DNA of 64,000 bases from Glaciecola sp964446865. GTDB taxonomy: Bacteria > Pseudomonadota > Gammaproteobacteria > Enterobacterales > Alteromonadaceae. Under the pieces are notes generated by a model. That model ran no database searches. It was not told where the DNA came from and saw only the letters and a list, made by a program, of their open reading frames with translations. How positions within the stretch are numbered: position 1 is the first letter of the stretch; every line of letters begins with the position of its first letter. The stretch covers positions 21,124-85,123 of the forward strand of contig CAYURD010000006.1 of the NCBI GenBank assembly GCA_964446865.1, read 5' to 3'. The translations under genes and the position numbers were made by a program. Shown here one piece after another: positions 36,491 through 44,743 of this stretch.

Positions 36491-36610
36491 GACGAGCCTT
36501 TCGTGAGAGCCTTTTTATTAGAGCGCCTTTCAATGACAAGCTTTCCCTAACAACCTCATACGCCGCTAAGTATACAAGGCTTTTACTTAATTCCATATAA
36601 TTGAAGCATA

Positions 36611-36648
36611 AAAAAAACCAGCTGGAACTGTATTTTAGCTGGTTTTTT
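36611..36648 (-). terminator. Rho-independent terminator of pyrG-eno
   Basis: AACCAGCT (36616-36623) pairs with AGCTGGTT (36637-36644) across a 13-base loop, with A and T runs on both sides. It lies about 60 bases after the eno stop on the minus strand and could work in both directions. Confidence 0.75.
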
Positions 36649-36707
36649 AATTTATTAGCACTTAATCCTCAGTTCATTACTACCCAACTGAAGCTTCAGG
36701 CTCTACC

Positions 36708-38000
36708 TTATTGCCCTTTAATTTCACTACGGCCTTTGTAAGGTGCATCAGCGCCAAGCTCACCTTCGATACGCAACAGTTGATTATACTTTGCTACGCG
36801 ATCTGAGCGACAAAGTGAGCCAGTTTTAATTTGGCCCGCTGCCGTGCCAACGGCTAAATCAGCGATCGTAGCGTCTTCAGTTTCACCACTGCGGTGCGAG
36901 ATAACCGCAGTAAAACCAGCGTCTTTAGCCATCTTTATTGCGTTTAAAGTTTCGGTTAACGAACCAATCTGATTAAACTTAATCAAAATACTGTTGGCAA
37001 CGCCATTGTCTATACCACGTTTCAAAATCTTAGTGTTAGTCACAAATAAATCGTCGCCAACTAACTGAACTTTATCGCCTAAAATTTTGGTCTGATATGC
37101 CCAACCATCCCAGTCACTCTCGTCTAGGCCATCTTCAATTGATACAATCGGATATTGTTCACTAAGCTCGGCTAAGTAATCACTAAAGCCGTCTGAATCG
37201 AAAGACTTGCTTTCGCCGCTTAATACGTATTGACCGTCTTTATAAAACTCAGAAGCCGCGCAATCTAGTGCAAGCGTTACATCTTCGTTCATTTTATAGC
37301 CCGCGTTTTCAACCGCAGTCACAATAACTGCGAGTGCTTCGGCGTTAGACACTAAGTTAGGGGCAAAACCGCCTTCGTCACCAACCGCTGTATTAAGACC
37401 TTTTTCGTTAAGTACTTTTTTCAAACTATGAAAAATTTCAGCGCCCATGCGTAGCGCTTCAGCAAAGTTTTTTGCGCCGACTGGCTGTACCATAAATTCT
37501 TGGATATCAACGTTATTATCGGCATGTTCGCCACCATTGATGATGTTCATCATGGGCACAGGCATCGAATATTGACCGGGTGTGCCATTTATGTCTGCGA
37601 TGTGCGCGTATAAAGGCTTTCCTACACTAATTGCTTGGGCTTTTGCGACTGCCAAAGAAACGGCTAGTATTGCGTTTGCACCAAACTTTTCTTTGTTTTC
37701 AGTGCCGTCTAAATCAATCATAATTTGATCAACTTTAGCTTGTTCATTGGCTTCAACGCCTGTTAAAGCCTTAACAATGTCGTTGTTAATTGCCGAAACG
37801 GCTTTTAATACACCTTTGCCTAAGTAACGTGACTTGTCACCGTCGCGAAGCTCCAAGGCTTCTCGAGAGCCTGTTGAGGCCCCCGATGGCGCTGCGGCTC
37901 TGCCCATTGCACCGCATTCTAAATACACATCTGCTTCGACAGTAGGGTTGCCTCTAGAATCTAATATCTCGCGTCCAACAATTCGGCTAATTTTGGCCAT
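36708..38000 (-). CDS. eno: Enolase
   Basis: A full-length enolase of 430 residues, converting 2-phosphoglycerate to phosphoenolpyruvate in glycolysis; in many bacteria it is also part of the RNA degradosome. The N-terminus (ISRIVGREILDSRGNPTVE), MNIINGGEHADN, SIEDGLDESDWDGW, DDLFVTN, KFNQIGSLTET and SHRSGETED carry the metal ligands and the catalytic lysine/glutamate set. It lies 15 bases after pyrG, the conserved gammaproteobacterial order. Confidence 0.98.
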   Translation of the reverse strand: MAKISRIVGREILDSRGNPTVEADVYLECGAMGRAAAPSGASTGSREALELRDGDKSRYLGKGVLKAVSAINNDIVKALTGVEANEQAKVDQIMIDLDGTENKEKFGANAILAVSLAVAKAQAISVGKPLYAHIADINGTPGQYSMPVPMMNIINGGEHADNNVDIQEFMVQPVGAKNFAEALRMGAEIFHSLKKVLNEKGLNTAVGDEGGFAPNLVSNAEALAVIVTAVENAGYKMNEDVTLALDCAASEFYKDGQYVLSGESKSFDSDGFSDYLAELSEQYPIVSIEDGLDESDWDGWAYQTKILGDKVQLVGDDLFVTNTKILKRGIDNGVANSILIKFNQIGSLTETLNAIKMAKDAGFTAVISHRSGETEDATIADLAVGTAAGQIKTGSLCRSDRVAKYNQLLRIEGELGADAPYKGRSEIKGQ

Positions 38001-38015
38001 TGGTATTCCTCTTAA

Positions 38016-39650
38016 TTAATGATTTTCTTTTTTAAACACACCGGCGGCTGCCACAAAACCTGTAAACAGTTTATGCCCGTCTCGCGGTGTTGAATTAAAT
38101 TCTGGATGGAATTGACCCGCTATAAAAAACGGATGGTCTTCAATTTCAATTACTTCAACAAGTCGTTTATCGGTTGACAGCCCACTTACTTTTAACCCTG
38201 CTTTTTCGATTTGAGGTCGCAAATTGTTATTGACCTCGTAGCGATGGCGGTGGCGTTCATAAATCTCTGTATCTTCATAAATGTCGGCGACTTGCGAACC
38301 CTCAATAAGATGACAAAGCTGACTGCCAAGACGCATAGTACCACCTAAATCAGTATCAACATCTCTGATCTCTTTGCTACCGTCTGAATCTAACCATTCT
38401 GTGATTAGGCCAACAACCGGATAAGGCGTATCAGGATCAAACTCAGTACTATTAGCTTGTTCCATGCCAGCAACGTTTCTAGCGTACTCGATATAAGCTA
38501 CCTGCATGCCTAGGCAGATGCCTAAATACGGGACATTACATTCACGAGCGTAGCGAGCGGCTGCTATTTTGCCTTCAATACCGCGTTCGCCAAAACCACC
38601 CGGTACCAAAATTGCGTCAACTTCGTCAAGTAGTTGATTCGCACCTTTTGACTCAATGTCTTGTGAATCAATATGAATTATCTTTACGCTTAAGCGTGTT
38701 TTTAATCCAGCGTGTTTAAGCGCTTCATTGATTGATTTATAAGCGTCGGGCAGAGCAACATATTTGCCTACCATCGCTATTTTAACTTCGTCAACAGGAT
38801 TAGATTCTGCATACAGAACCTGTTCCCATTCTGTTAAATCTGCCTCTGGACAATCATAACCAAAACGTTTAACGACAAGTTCATCCATGCCTTGTGCTTT
38901 TAATGCGGCGGGGATGCGATAGATACTGTCTGCATCTCTAAGCGAAATTACGGCTTTTTCATTGACGTTTGTAAACAGTGCAATTTTGCTTCTTTCGTTA
39001 CTCGGCAGAGGAACTTCTGAGCGACAAACTAAAATATCGGGCTGGATACCTACCGATCGTAGTTCTTTGACTGAATGCTGGGTGGGTTTGGTTTTTGTCT
39101 CACCCGAGGCGGCTAAAAATGGCACTAAGGTAAGGTGCATAAACATGGTGTGGTCGCGACCGCGCTCAACGCCTAATTGGCGAATGGCTTCAATAAATGG
39201 TTGTGACTCGATATCGCCGACTGTGCCGCCTACTTCAACAATGGCAACATCATAGCCTTCGGCACCCGCTATAACGCGTCGTTTTATTTCATTCGTAATA
39301 TGGGGGATGACCTGAATAGTCGCGCCTAAATAATCACCTCTGCGTTCGCGTTTAATAACGGTGTTATATACACGACCGGTAGTGAAGTTGTTTCGTTTGG
39401 TCATGCGGGTACGAATAAATCGTTCGTAGTGACCTAAATCAAGATCGGTCTCGGCCCCGTCATCGGTGACAAAAACTTCGCCATGCTGAATAGGGCTCAT
39501 TGTCCCTGGATCAACGTTAATATAAGGGTCAAGTTTTAGCATGGTAACGTTTAAACCACGGGCCTCAAGAATAGCGGCTAACGAGGCTGCTGCAATACCT
39601 TTACCCAGAGATGAAACCACTCCACCGGTGACGAAAATATAATTGGTCAT
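38016..39650 (-). CDS. pyrG: CTP synthase
   Basis: CTP synthase of 544 residues, making CTP from UTP, ATP and glutamine in the cytoplasm. The N-terminal synthetase domain begins YIFVTGGVVSSLGKGI with the nucleotide loop. The C-terminal class I glutaminase has LGICLGMQ with the nucleophile cysteine, and the His/Glu pair in FHPEFNS. Length matches the family. Followed by eno on the same strand. Confidence 0.98.
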   Translation of the reverse strand: MTNYIFVTGGVVSSLGKGIAAASLAAILEARGLNVTMLKLDPYINVDPGTMSPIQHGEVFVTDDGAETDLDLGHYERFIRTRMTKRNNFTTGRVYNTVIKRERRGDYLGATIQVIPHITNEIKRRVIAGAEGYDVAIVEVGGTVGDIESQPFIEAIRQLGVERGRDHTMFMHLTLVPFLAASGETKTKPTQHSVKELRSVGIQPDILVCRSEVPLPSNERSKIALFTNVNEKAVISLRDADSIYRIPAALKAQGMDELVVKRFGYDCPEADLTEWEQVLYAESNPVDEVKIAMVGKYVALPDAYKSINEALKHAGLKTRLSVKIIHIDSQDIESKGANQLLDEVDAILVPGGFGERGIEGKIAAARYARECNVPYLGICLGMQVAYIEYARNVAGMEQANSTEFDPDTPYPVVGLITEWLDSDGSKEIRDVDTDLGGTMRLGSQLCHLIEGSQVADIYEDTEIYERHRHRYEVNNNLRPQIEKAGLKVSGLSTDKRLVEVIEIEDHPFFIAGQFHPEFNSTPRDGHKLFTGFVAAAGVFKKENH

Positions 39651-39951
39651 CTTGTTCCTAGCATGTGAATTGGTGATATGATTTTTAAGGTAAAAAAGTC
39701 ATTGTATAGGTGGCTAACACTTAAATCGCAACTTAGGCTGAACAGGTCTTTGCTAAGCTCAACACAGCGATAAACCGACTAAGAATTGTTTAGTCAGTTG
39801 ACAATTTGTTTCTACGTTAATAAAACACACACGATTTAAGCAGTATGAACACCGCCTTTGTTGGGCAGGTATTATACCTATGTTTACAATGATTAGTAAA
39901 TCAAATTTGTGCGCTAAGGTAAAAAATTCGCCAAATTCCAAACATAAGTAT
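39651..39951. other. Spacer between mutS end and pyrG start
   Basis: 301 bases that should contain the pyrG promoter and the mutS 3' end. I see only a weak inverted repeat (GACTAA/TTAGTC, 39777-39796) and no assured promoter, terminator or gene. A 60-codon minus-strand frame here is not credible. Confidence 0.5.
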
Positions 39952-42582
39952 TTAAGGCAATTTGCTTTTTAAATGATACAACAAAGCTTGTGCTTCTCTG
40001 GGGGAGAGTGCGTCTATATCTATGTCATTTATGGCTTTTTCTAGCCAGTGAGGCTCATCTAGCGGCATGCTCAACTGTTTATGTGCATCGCCTTCAAGGT
40101 TTGTATTTTGCTTAGCCTTTTTCGATTTTTTCTGCCTGTTATCAATCGCGTTTTCTTGGCTCTCAAGTTGCTTAAGCTTTTGTTTTGCGAGTGTAATGAC
40201 AGGTTTTGGCACACCTGCTAGTTTAGCTACTTGTAAGCCAAAACTGCCGCTTGCGGCGCCTTGTTCCACTTTGTGCATAAACTTGATGTCATCCCCATGT
40301 TCAAGTGCAGTTACGTGCACATTTTCAACCACTGAGAATTGTTGTGTTAACTCGGTCAATTCAAAATAATGCGTGGCAAAAAGCGTGAGGCTTTTGGTTT
40401 TTTCTGCTAAATATTGGGCACAAGCCCAAGCCAACGAGAGCCCGTCATAAGTACTAGTACCGCGTCCAATTTCATCCATGAGTACCAAACTATTTTTGCT
40501 GGCATTGTGCATGATATTAGCTGTTTCGGTCATTTCTACCATAAATGTAGAGCGTCCAGATGCTAAATCGTCAGCCGCACCAATGCGTGTGAAGATTTGG
40601 TCAATTGGGCCAATTTGGGCATCGTTTGCGGGCACAAAACTCCCGATGTAAGCCAATATGACTATTAAGGCAGTCTGGCGCATATAAGTTGATTTACCGC
40701 CCATATTTGGACCTGTCACCATTAGCATTCGGCTTTTTTCGTCCATATGCAGTGGGTTTGCGATAAATGGACTTTGCATGACTTGTTCAACCACTAAATG
40801 GCGACCATTGTGGTAGTTAAGTGTGTTCGTAGTTACCAATGTGGGTTGGAATAGGTTTAACTGCAGTGCTTGTTCGGCAAAGTTGGTTAAGACATCTAGC
40901 TTTGCAATGTTGGCTGCGCATAGCATCAAAGGGTTTAATTGCGCAATTATATCGTCAAATAAAGCTTCAAAAAGCCGCTTTTCTAAGGCCAGAGCTCTAC
41001 TTTGACTGGTTAAGACTTGATCTTCATGGTCTTTTAACTCTGGGATAATGTAACGTTCGTTATTTTTGAGTGTTTGCCTACGGATATAGTCAGCAGGGAC
41101 TTGTGCACTATTTGCTCGACTCACTTCAATATAAAAGCCATGAACTTTATTATAGTTTACCTTAAGTGTGCTAATGCCTGTGCGTTCCCGCTCGCGCTGC
41201 TCCAATTGGCGTAAATAGTCGCTAGCACCTTCAGCTAAATCTCTTAAATGGTCAAGCTCTTCACTATAGCCTGGCTTAATCACGCCACCATCTCGAATCA
41301 CAACGGGTGGGTTTTCGATGATAGCGCGTTCTAACAACGATGCTAAATCGTCAAATGTGCCAATATTTGTTTGGTAAATTTGAATATCTGAGCGGTGCTC
41401 TTCAATCACTTTAGCTAACTCTATTAACTGAGTTTGCAGCAAAGGTAAGCTCGAAAGCGCTATGCTTAATCTTGCAAAATCTCGTGGTCTTGCGCTGCGT
41501 AACGCCATTCTAGCGAGAACTCGCTCAATATCACCTATCGTTTTATAAATAGCAGTGAACTCAGTAACATCGTACTGTAAAAAGCTATTAATGACTGCGT
41601 GGCGATGAGTGATTTCATTGGTGTCGCGAGTTGGGCGATGTATATATCTCTGGAGAAGCCGTGACGCCATTGTGGTGGTGGTGTTATCAATGGCACTTAA
41701 TAAGGTATGTTCAATACCGCCTGACAAATTGCGTGTTAGCTCTAAATTTTGCTGGGTGGCGGCATCCATCACAAGACAGCTCGACATACTCTCTTGGTTA
41801 ATAGACTTAATATGCATCAACTGCGTGCGCTGCGTTTCTTGGATATATTGCAACACGCTACCTGCGCTACAGATGCTGGTGCTGTGTGTATTCACACCAA
41901 AGCCATCTAAATTTAGCGTTTCAAATTGTTCTGTGAGTTTTGTGACTGCCGTTTGGTGATCAAACTCCCAAACAGGTCTTTTTCGTTTACCGATAAGCGG
42001 TGGCAGTAAATGCACAAAGCTGGCGCCCTCAGGGTACAAAATTTCCGTTGGCTTTATGCGGGCTAAACTTGATTGCAGGGCTTGTTCACTATCGCAATCA
42101 ATAATATTAAAGCGTCCCGACGCGAGTTCGATATAAGCAAGGCCAAACACTGATGGTAGTTTTTTGTTGACGCTGCCATAAAACACAGATGCAAGAATAG
42201 ATTCGCTTCGCTCTTCTAATAAGGCCTCGTCGGTAATGGTGCCCGGGGTAATAATCCGTACTACTTTTCGTTCAACGGGTCCTTTTGATGTTGCAGGGTC
42301 GCCCACTTGTTCACAAATCGCAACTGATTGGCCCATTTTTACCAGTTTAGCTAAATAATTTTCGGCAGCATGATAGGGCACACCTGCCATCGGGATAGGA
42401 TCGCCGTTTGACTTTCCGCGTGCGGTAAGTGAAATGTTTAGAAGTTGGGACGCGTTTTTAGCATCGTCAAAAAAGAGTTCATAAAAATCCCCCATTCTAT
42501 AAAACAATAGTATATCTGGATGCTCGGCTTTGATGCGCAAATATTGCGTCATCATTGGGGTGTTTTCAGACTTTTTTGACAT
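39952..42582 (-). CDS. mutS: DNA mismatch repair ATPase MutS
   Basis: The mismatch-recognition protein of methyl-directed repair, about 876 residues. The N-terminal mismatch-binding motif is FYELF within MTQYLRIK...YRMGDFYELF. The C-terminal ABC-type ATPase has Walker A TGPNMGGKST, Walker B LVLMDEIGRGTST and TLFATHYFEL. The track allows a GTG start at 42612, but the ATG at 42582 (MSKKSENTP) matches the usual short MutS N-terminus; neither has a strong ribosome site. Convergent or divergent partners do not overlap it. Confidence 0.97.
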   Translation of the reverse strand: MSKKSENTPMMTQYLRIKAEHPDILLFYRMGDFYELFFDDAKNASQLLNISLTARGKSNGDPIPMAGVPYHAAENYLAKLVKMGQSVAICEQVGDPATSKGPVERKVVRIITPGTITDEALLEERSESILASVFYGSVNKKLPSVFGLAYIELASGRFNIIDCDSEQALQSSLARIKPTEILYPEGASFVHLLPPLIGKRKRPVWEFDHQTAVTKLTEQFETLNLDGFGVNTHSTSICSAGSVLQYIQETQRTQLMHIKSINQESMSSCLVMDAATQQNLELTRNLSGGIEHTLLSAIDNTTTTMASRLLQRYIHRPTRDTNEITHRHAVINSFLQYDVTEFTAIYKTIGDIERVLARMALRSARPRDFARLSIALSSLPLLQTQLIELAKVIEEHRSDIQIYQTNIGTFDDLASLLERAIIENPPVVIRDGGVIKPGYSEELDHLRDLAEGASDYLRQLEQRERERTGISTLKVNYNKVHGFYIEVSRANSAQVPADYIRRQTLKNNERYIIPELKDHEDQVLTSQSRALALEKRLFEALFDDIIAQLNPLMLCAANIAKLDVLTNFAEQALQLNLFQPTLVTTNTLNYHNGRHLVVEQVMQSPFIANPLHMDEKSRMLMVTGPNMGGKSTYMRQTALIVILAYIGSFVPANDAQIGPIDQIFTRIGAADDLASGRSTFMVEMTETANIMHNASKNSLVLMDEIGRGTSTYDGLSLAWACAQYLAEKTKSLTLFATHYFELTELTQQFSVVENVHVTALEHGDDIKFMHKVEQGAASGSFGLQVAKLAGVPKPVITLAKQKLKQLESQENAIDNRQKKSKKAKQNTNLEGDAHKQLSMPLDEPHWLEKAINDIDIDALSPREAQALLYHLKSKLP

Positions 42583-42700
42583 GATGAGTGTTTTTCTTAT
42601 TTTTATGTACACGACAGCAAATATTCATGCCGTATGTTTGAGATTTAATCCTTAATCAGGGTATTCTATGAGAATTCTAATCAACTAAAAAGATGTAGTA

Positions 42701-43204
42701 TTGATTAACTTCACATTTGAACAAAAAAAACGACTTGCAGACACCTTAGGCGAGCTTCTTTTGGCGAGGCAAGCAACGGTTGCAAGCGTAGAATCATGTA
42801 CCGGTGGTGGCATAGCCTACGCAATTACAGAAGTGGCTGGGTCATCTGCATGGTTTAGACAGTCTTGGGTCACGTATTCGAATGACGCCAAACATACGCT
42901 GATTGGGGTGAGTAACGACACACTTGAAAACTTTGGCGCAGTGTCAGAAGAAGTGGTGATTGAAATGGCTAGCAAAGGCGCTAAGCTCGCTGATGCTGAT
43001 TTGTGTATAGCGGTAAGCGGTATAGCTGGGCCTAGCGGTGGCAGTGTTGAAAAACCAGTTGGCCTAGTCTGGTTTGCGATTGCAGGTAGCTTTTTGTCTT
43101 CGACGATTAGTTTTAACCGGCGTTTTTCTGGAGACCGAGCTTTAGTAAGAGAGCAGGCAATCGCCGTTGGACTTGAAAAACTGATCGAAAGCCTAGCTGT
43201 TTAA
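42701..43204 (+). CDS. pncC: Nicotinamide-nucleotide amidase, CinA C-terminal type
   Basis: A 167-residue single-domain protein equal to the C-terminal domain of CinA, converting nicotinamide mononucleotide to nicotinate mononucleotide in pyridine-nucleotide recycling. Motifs: VASVESCTGGGIAYAIT, AGSSAWFRQSWVTYSN, FGAVSEEV and CIAVSGIAGPSGGS. The only plausible start is TTG at 42701, with a weak AAAAGA upstream, because TAA at 42686 closes the frame. It sits between mutS and recA, as in related gammaproteobacteria. Confidence 0.92.
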   Translation: MINFTFEQKKRLADTLGELLLARQATVASVESCTGGGIAYAITEVAGSSAWFRQSWVTYSNDAKHTLIGVSNDTLENFGAVSEEVVIEMASKGAKLADADLCIAVSGIAGPSGGSVEKPVGLVWFAIAGSFLSSTISFNRRFSGDRALVREQAIAVGLEKLIESLAV

Positions 43205-43602
43205 CTTTTATGTGCTTGTTATACTGCTGACAAGTTACTGTATAAACAAGCTTTTGCATTCTTAATAATTACTTATATTATCTAAAAAACATGGGCTAGA
43301 TATTATTTTTTACTTAAAAAACTATGCAAAACAATGGTATATGATTTATTTGTCATTTCTTGTTGAATCTGGATTTTTATACAGTATACTTGCGATATAA
43401 ATGATTGCATGCATGAAGTTGATATTGGTTTGCTCTATATTCTTACCAGTGTGAAATATGCGATTACGCTCATCGGATGTAATCAGGAAAAAGAATAGAT
43501 ACAGTTTGGCAAATTTTACGTTTAACAAGCTATGACGTTTAACAAGCTACGAATAAAACCGAGATGTATAATCGGTGTAAAAATTAATCAAGGAACCTAA
43601 CC
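43205..43602. other. recA upstream region
   Basis: 398 bases between pncC and recA. It contains the SOS promoter described separately and a leader of about 210 bases before the recA ribosome-binding site AAGGA (43590-43594). I see no extra gene. Confidence 0.6.
43363..43390 (+). promoter_or_regulatory. recA promoter with LexA (SOS) box
   Basis: CTGGATTTTTATACAG (43369-43384) matches the LexA consensus CTG-N10-CAG. It lies between TTGAAT (-35, 43363-43368) and TATACT (-10, 43385-43390), 16 bases apart, so bound LexA would block RNA polymerase. It is the expected SOS control of recA; the leader to the start codon is long. Confidence 0.75.
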
Positions 43603-44640
43603 ATGAAACAAGATAATAGATCAGACGCCTTAAGTGCAGCATTATCGCAAATAGAAAAACAATTCGGCAAAGGTTCAATTATGAAGCTTGGCGAAAACAG
43701 AACGATGGATGTTGAGACGATCTCTACCGGTTCTTTAGGCCTTGATATTGCGCTTGGCGCCGGCGGTTTGCCAATGGGACGTATCGTTGAAATTTATGGT
43801 CCTGAATCTTCAGGTAAAACGACACTCACGCTTGAGGTTATTGCACAGGCTCAGCGCGAAGGTAAAACATGCGCATTTGTTGATGCTGAGCATGCACTTG
43901 ACCCAATTTACGCACAAAAGTTAGGTGTTAATATTAACGAATTACTTGTTTCTCAACCAGACACTGGTGAGCAAGCACTTGAAATATGCGACATGCTAAC
44001 GCGCTCGGGTGCTGTTGATGTAATTGTTGTTGACTCGGTCGCAGCACTTACACCTCGAGCAGAAATTGAAGGTGATATTGGTGACTCTCACATGGGCTTG
44101 GCGGCAAGAATGATGTCGCAAAGTATGCGTAAAATTACAGGTAACCTAAAGCGTAGTAACACAATGCTTATTTTTATTAACCAAATAAGAATGAAGATTG
44201 GCGTAATGTTTGGTAATCCTGAAACAACAACAGGTGGTAATGCACTTAAATTTTATGCATCTGTTAGATTGGACATCCGCCGTACGGGCGCGATTAAAGA
44301 AGGTGACGAAGTCGTTGGTAACGAAACTCGCGTAAAGGTTGTCAAAAACAAAATTGCACCACCGTTTAAGCAAGCTGAATTCCAAATTATGTATGGTCAA
44401 GGGATTAGCAAAGAAGCTGAACTAATTGATTTGGGTGTTAAGCAAAAGCTCATCGATAAAGCCGGTGCTTGGTATAGCTGTAACGGCGACCGTATTGGTC
44501 AGGGTAAAGCAAATGTTGTGCAATACCTTAAAGAACACAAAGCATTAGCTGAAGAAATTGAAGGTAAAATTAGAGCAGAGCTTTTAATGAAGGCTGAGCC
44601 TGAAAAAGAAGAAGCGGATAAAAGCGAAGCTAAAGCATAA
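43603..44640 (+). CDS. recA: Recombinase RecA
   Basis: RecA of 345 residues: strand exchange in homologous recombination and coprotease for LexA. Walker A is GPESSGKT (66-73), Walker B VIVVDSVAALTP, loop L2 region FINQIRMKIGVMFGNPETTTGG, and an acidic C-terminus with EEADKSEAKA. AAGGA precedes the ATG. Unlike in many relatives, recX does not follow; the gene is closed by two hairpins and faces a convergent peptidase gene. Confidence 0.99.
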   Translation: MKQDNRSDALSAALSQIEKQFGKGSIMKLGENRTMDVETISTGSLGLDIALGAGGLPMGRIVEIYGPESSGKTTLTLEVIAQAQREGKTCAFVDAEHALDPIYAQKLGVNINELLVSQPDTGEQALEICDMLTRSGAVDVIVVDSVAALTPRAEIEGDIGDSHMGLAARMMSQSMRKITGNLKRSNTMLIFINQIRMKIGVMFGNPETTTGGNALKFYASVRLDIRRTGAIKEGDEVVGNETRVKVVKNKIAPPFKQAEFQIMYGQGISKEAELIDLGVKQKLIDKAGAWYSCNGDRIGQGKANVVQYLKEHKALAEEIEGKIRAELLMKAEPEKEEADKSEAKA

Positions 44641-44683
44641 TAGAGTGTATGACCATTAGCGGGTTATAATTATTTTCCCTAGC

Positions 44684-44731
44684 AACTAACGTAGTTAGTT
44701 TTTTAAGCACCTTCATTGAAGGTGCTTTTTT
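44684..44731. terminator. Tandem hairpin terminator between recA and the S9 peptidase
   Basis: First hairpin AACTAAC/GTTAGTT (44684-44690, 44694-44700) followed by TTTT. The second and stronger one is AAGCACCTTC/GAAGGTGCTT (44705-44714, 44718-44727) with a T run to 44731. The second is symmetrical enough to serve both convergent genes. Confidence 0.85.
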
Positions 44732-44743
44732 CGTTTATAGCGC

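Larger units (their letters stand above)
36285..36707. other. Intergenic region with REP-like element and eno terminator
   Basis: 423 bases without a credible gene. It holds a REP-like element (36346-36490) and the hairpin terminator of eno (36611-36648), both listed separately. A 73-codon minus-strand frame (36375-36596) runs through the repeat and is rejected. Confidence 0.7.

Noticed and set aside
36375..36596. 73-codon minus-strand frame
   Set aside because: Runs through the REP-like element.
39777..39796. Terminator between mutS and pyrG
   Set aside because: The stem is only 6 A/T-rich base pairs with no T run.
43236..43251. Second LexA-like site (TACTGTATAAACAAG)
   Set aside because: Only the left half matches; no CAG at the correct distance. 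The site at 43369 is complete and overlaps the promoter.
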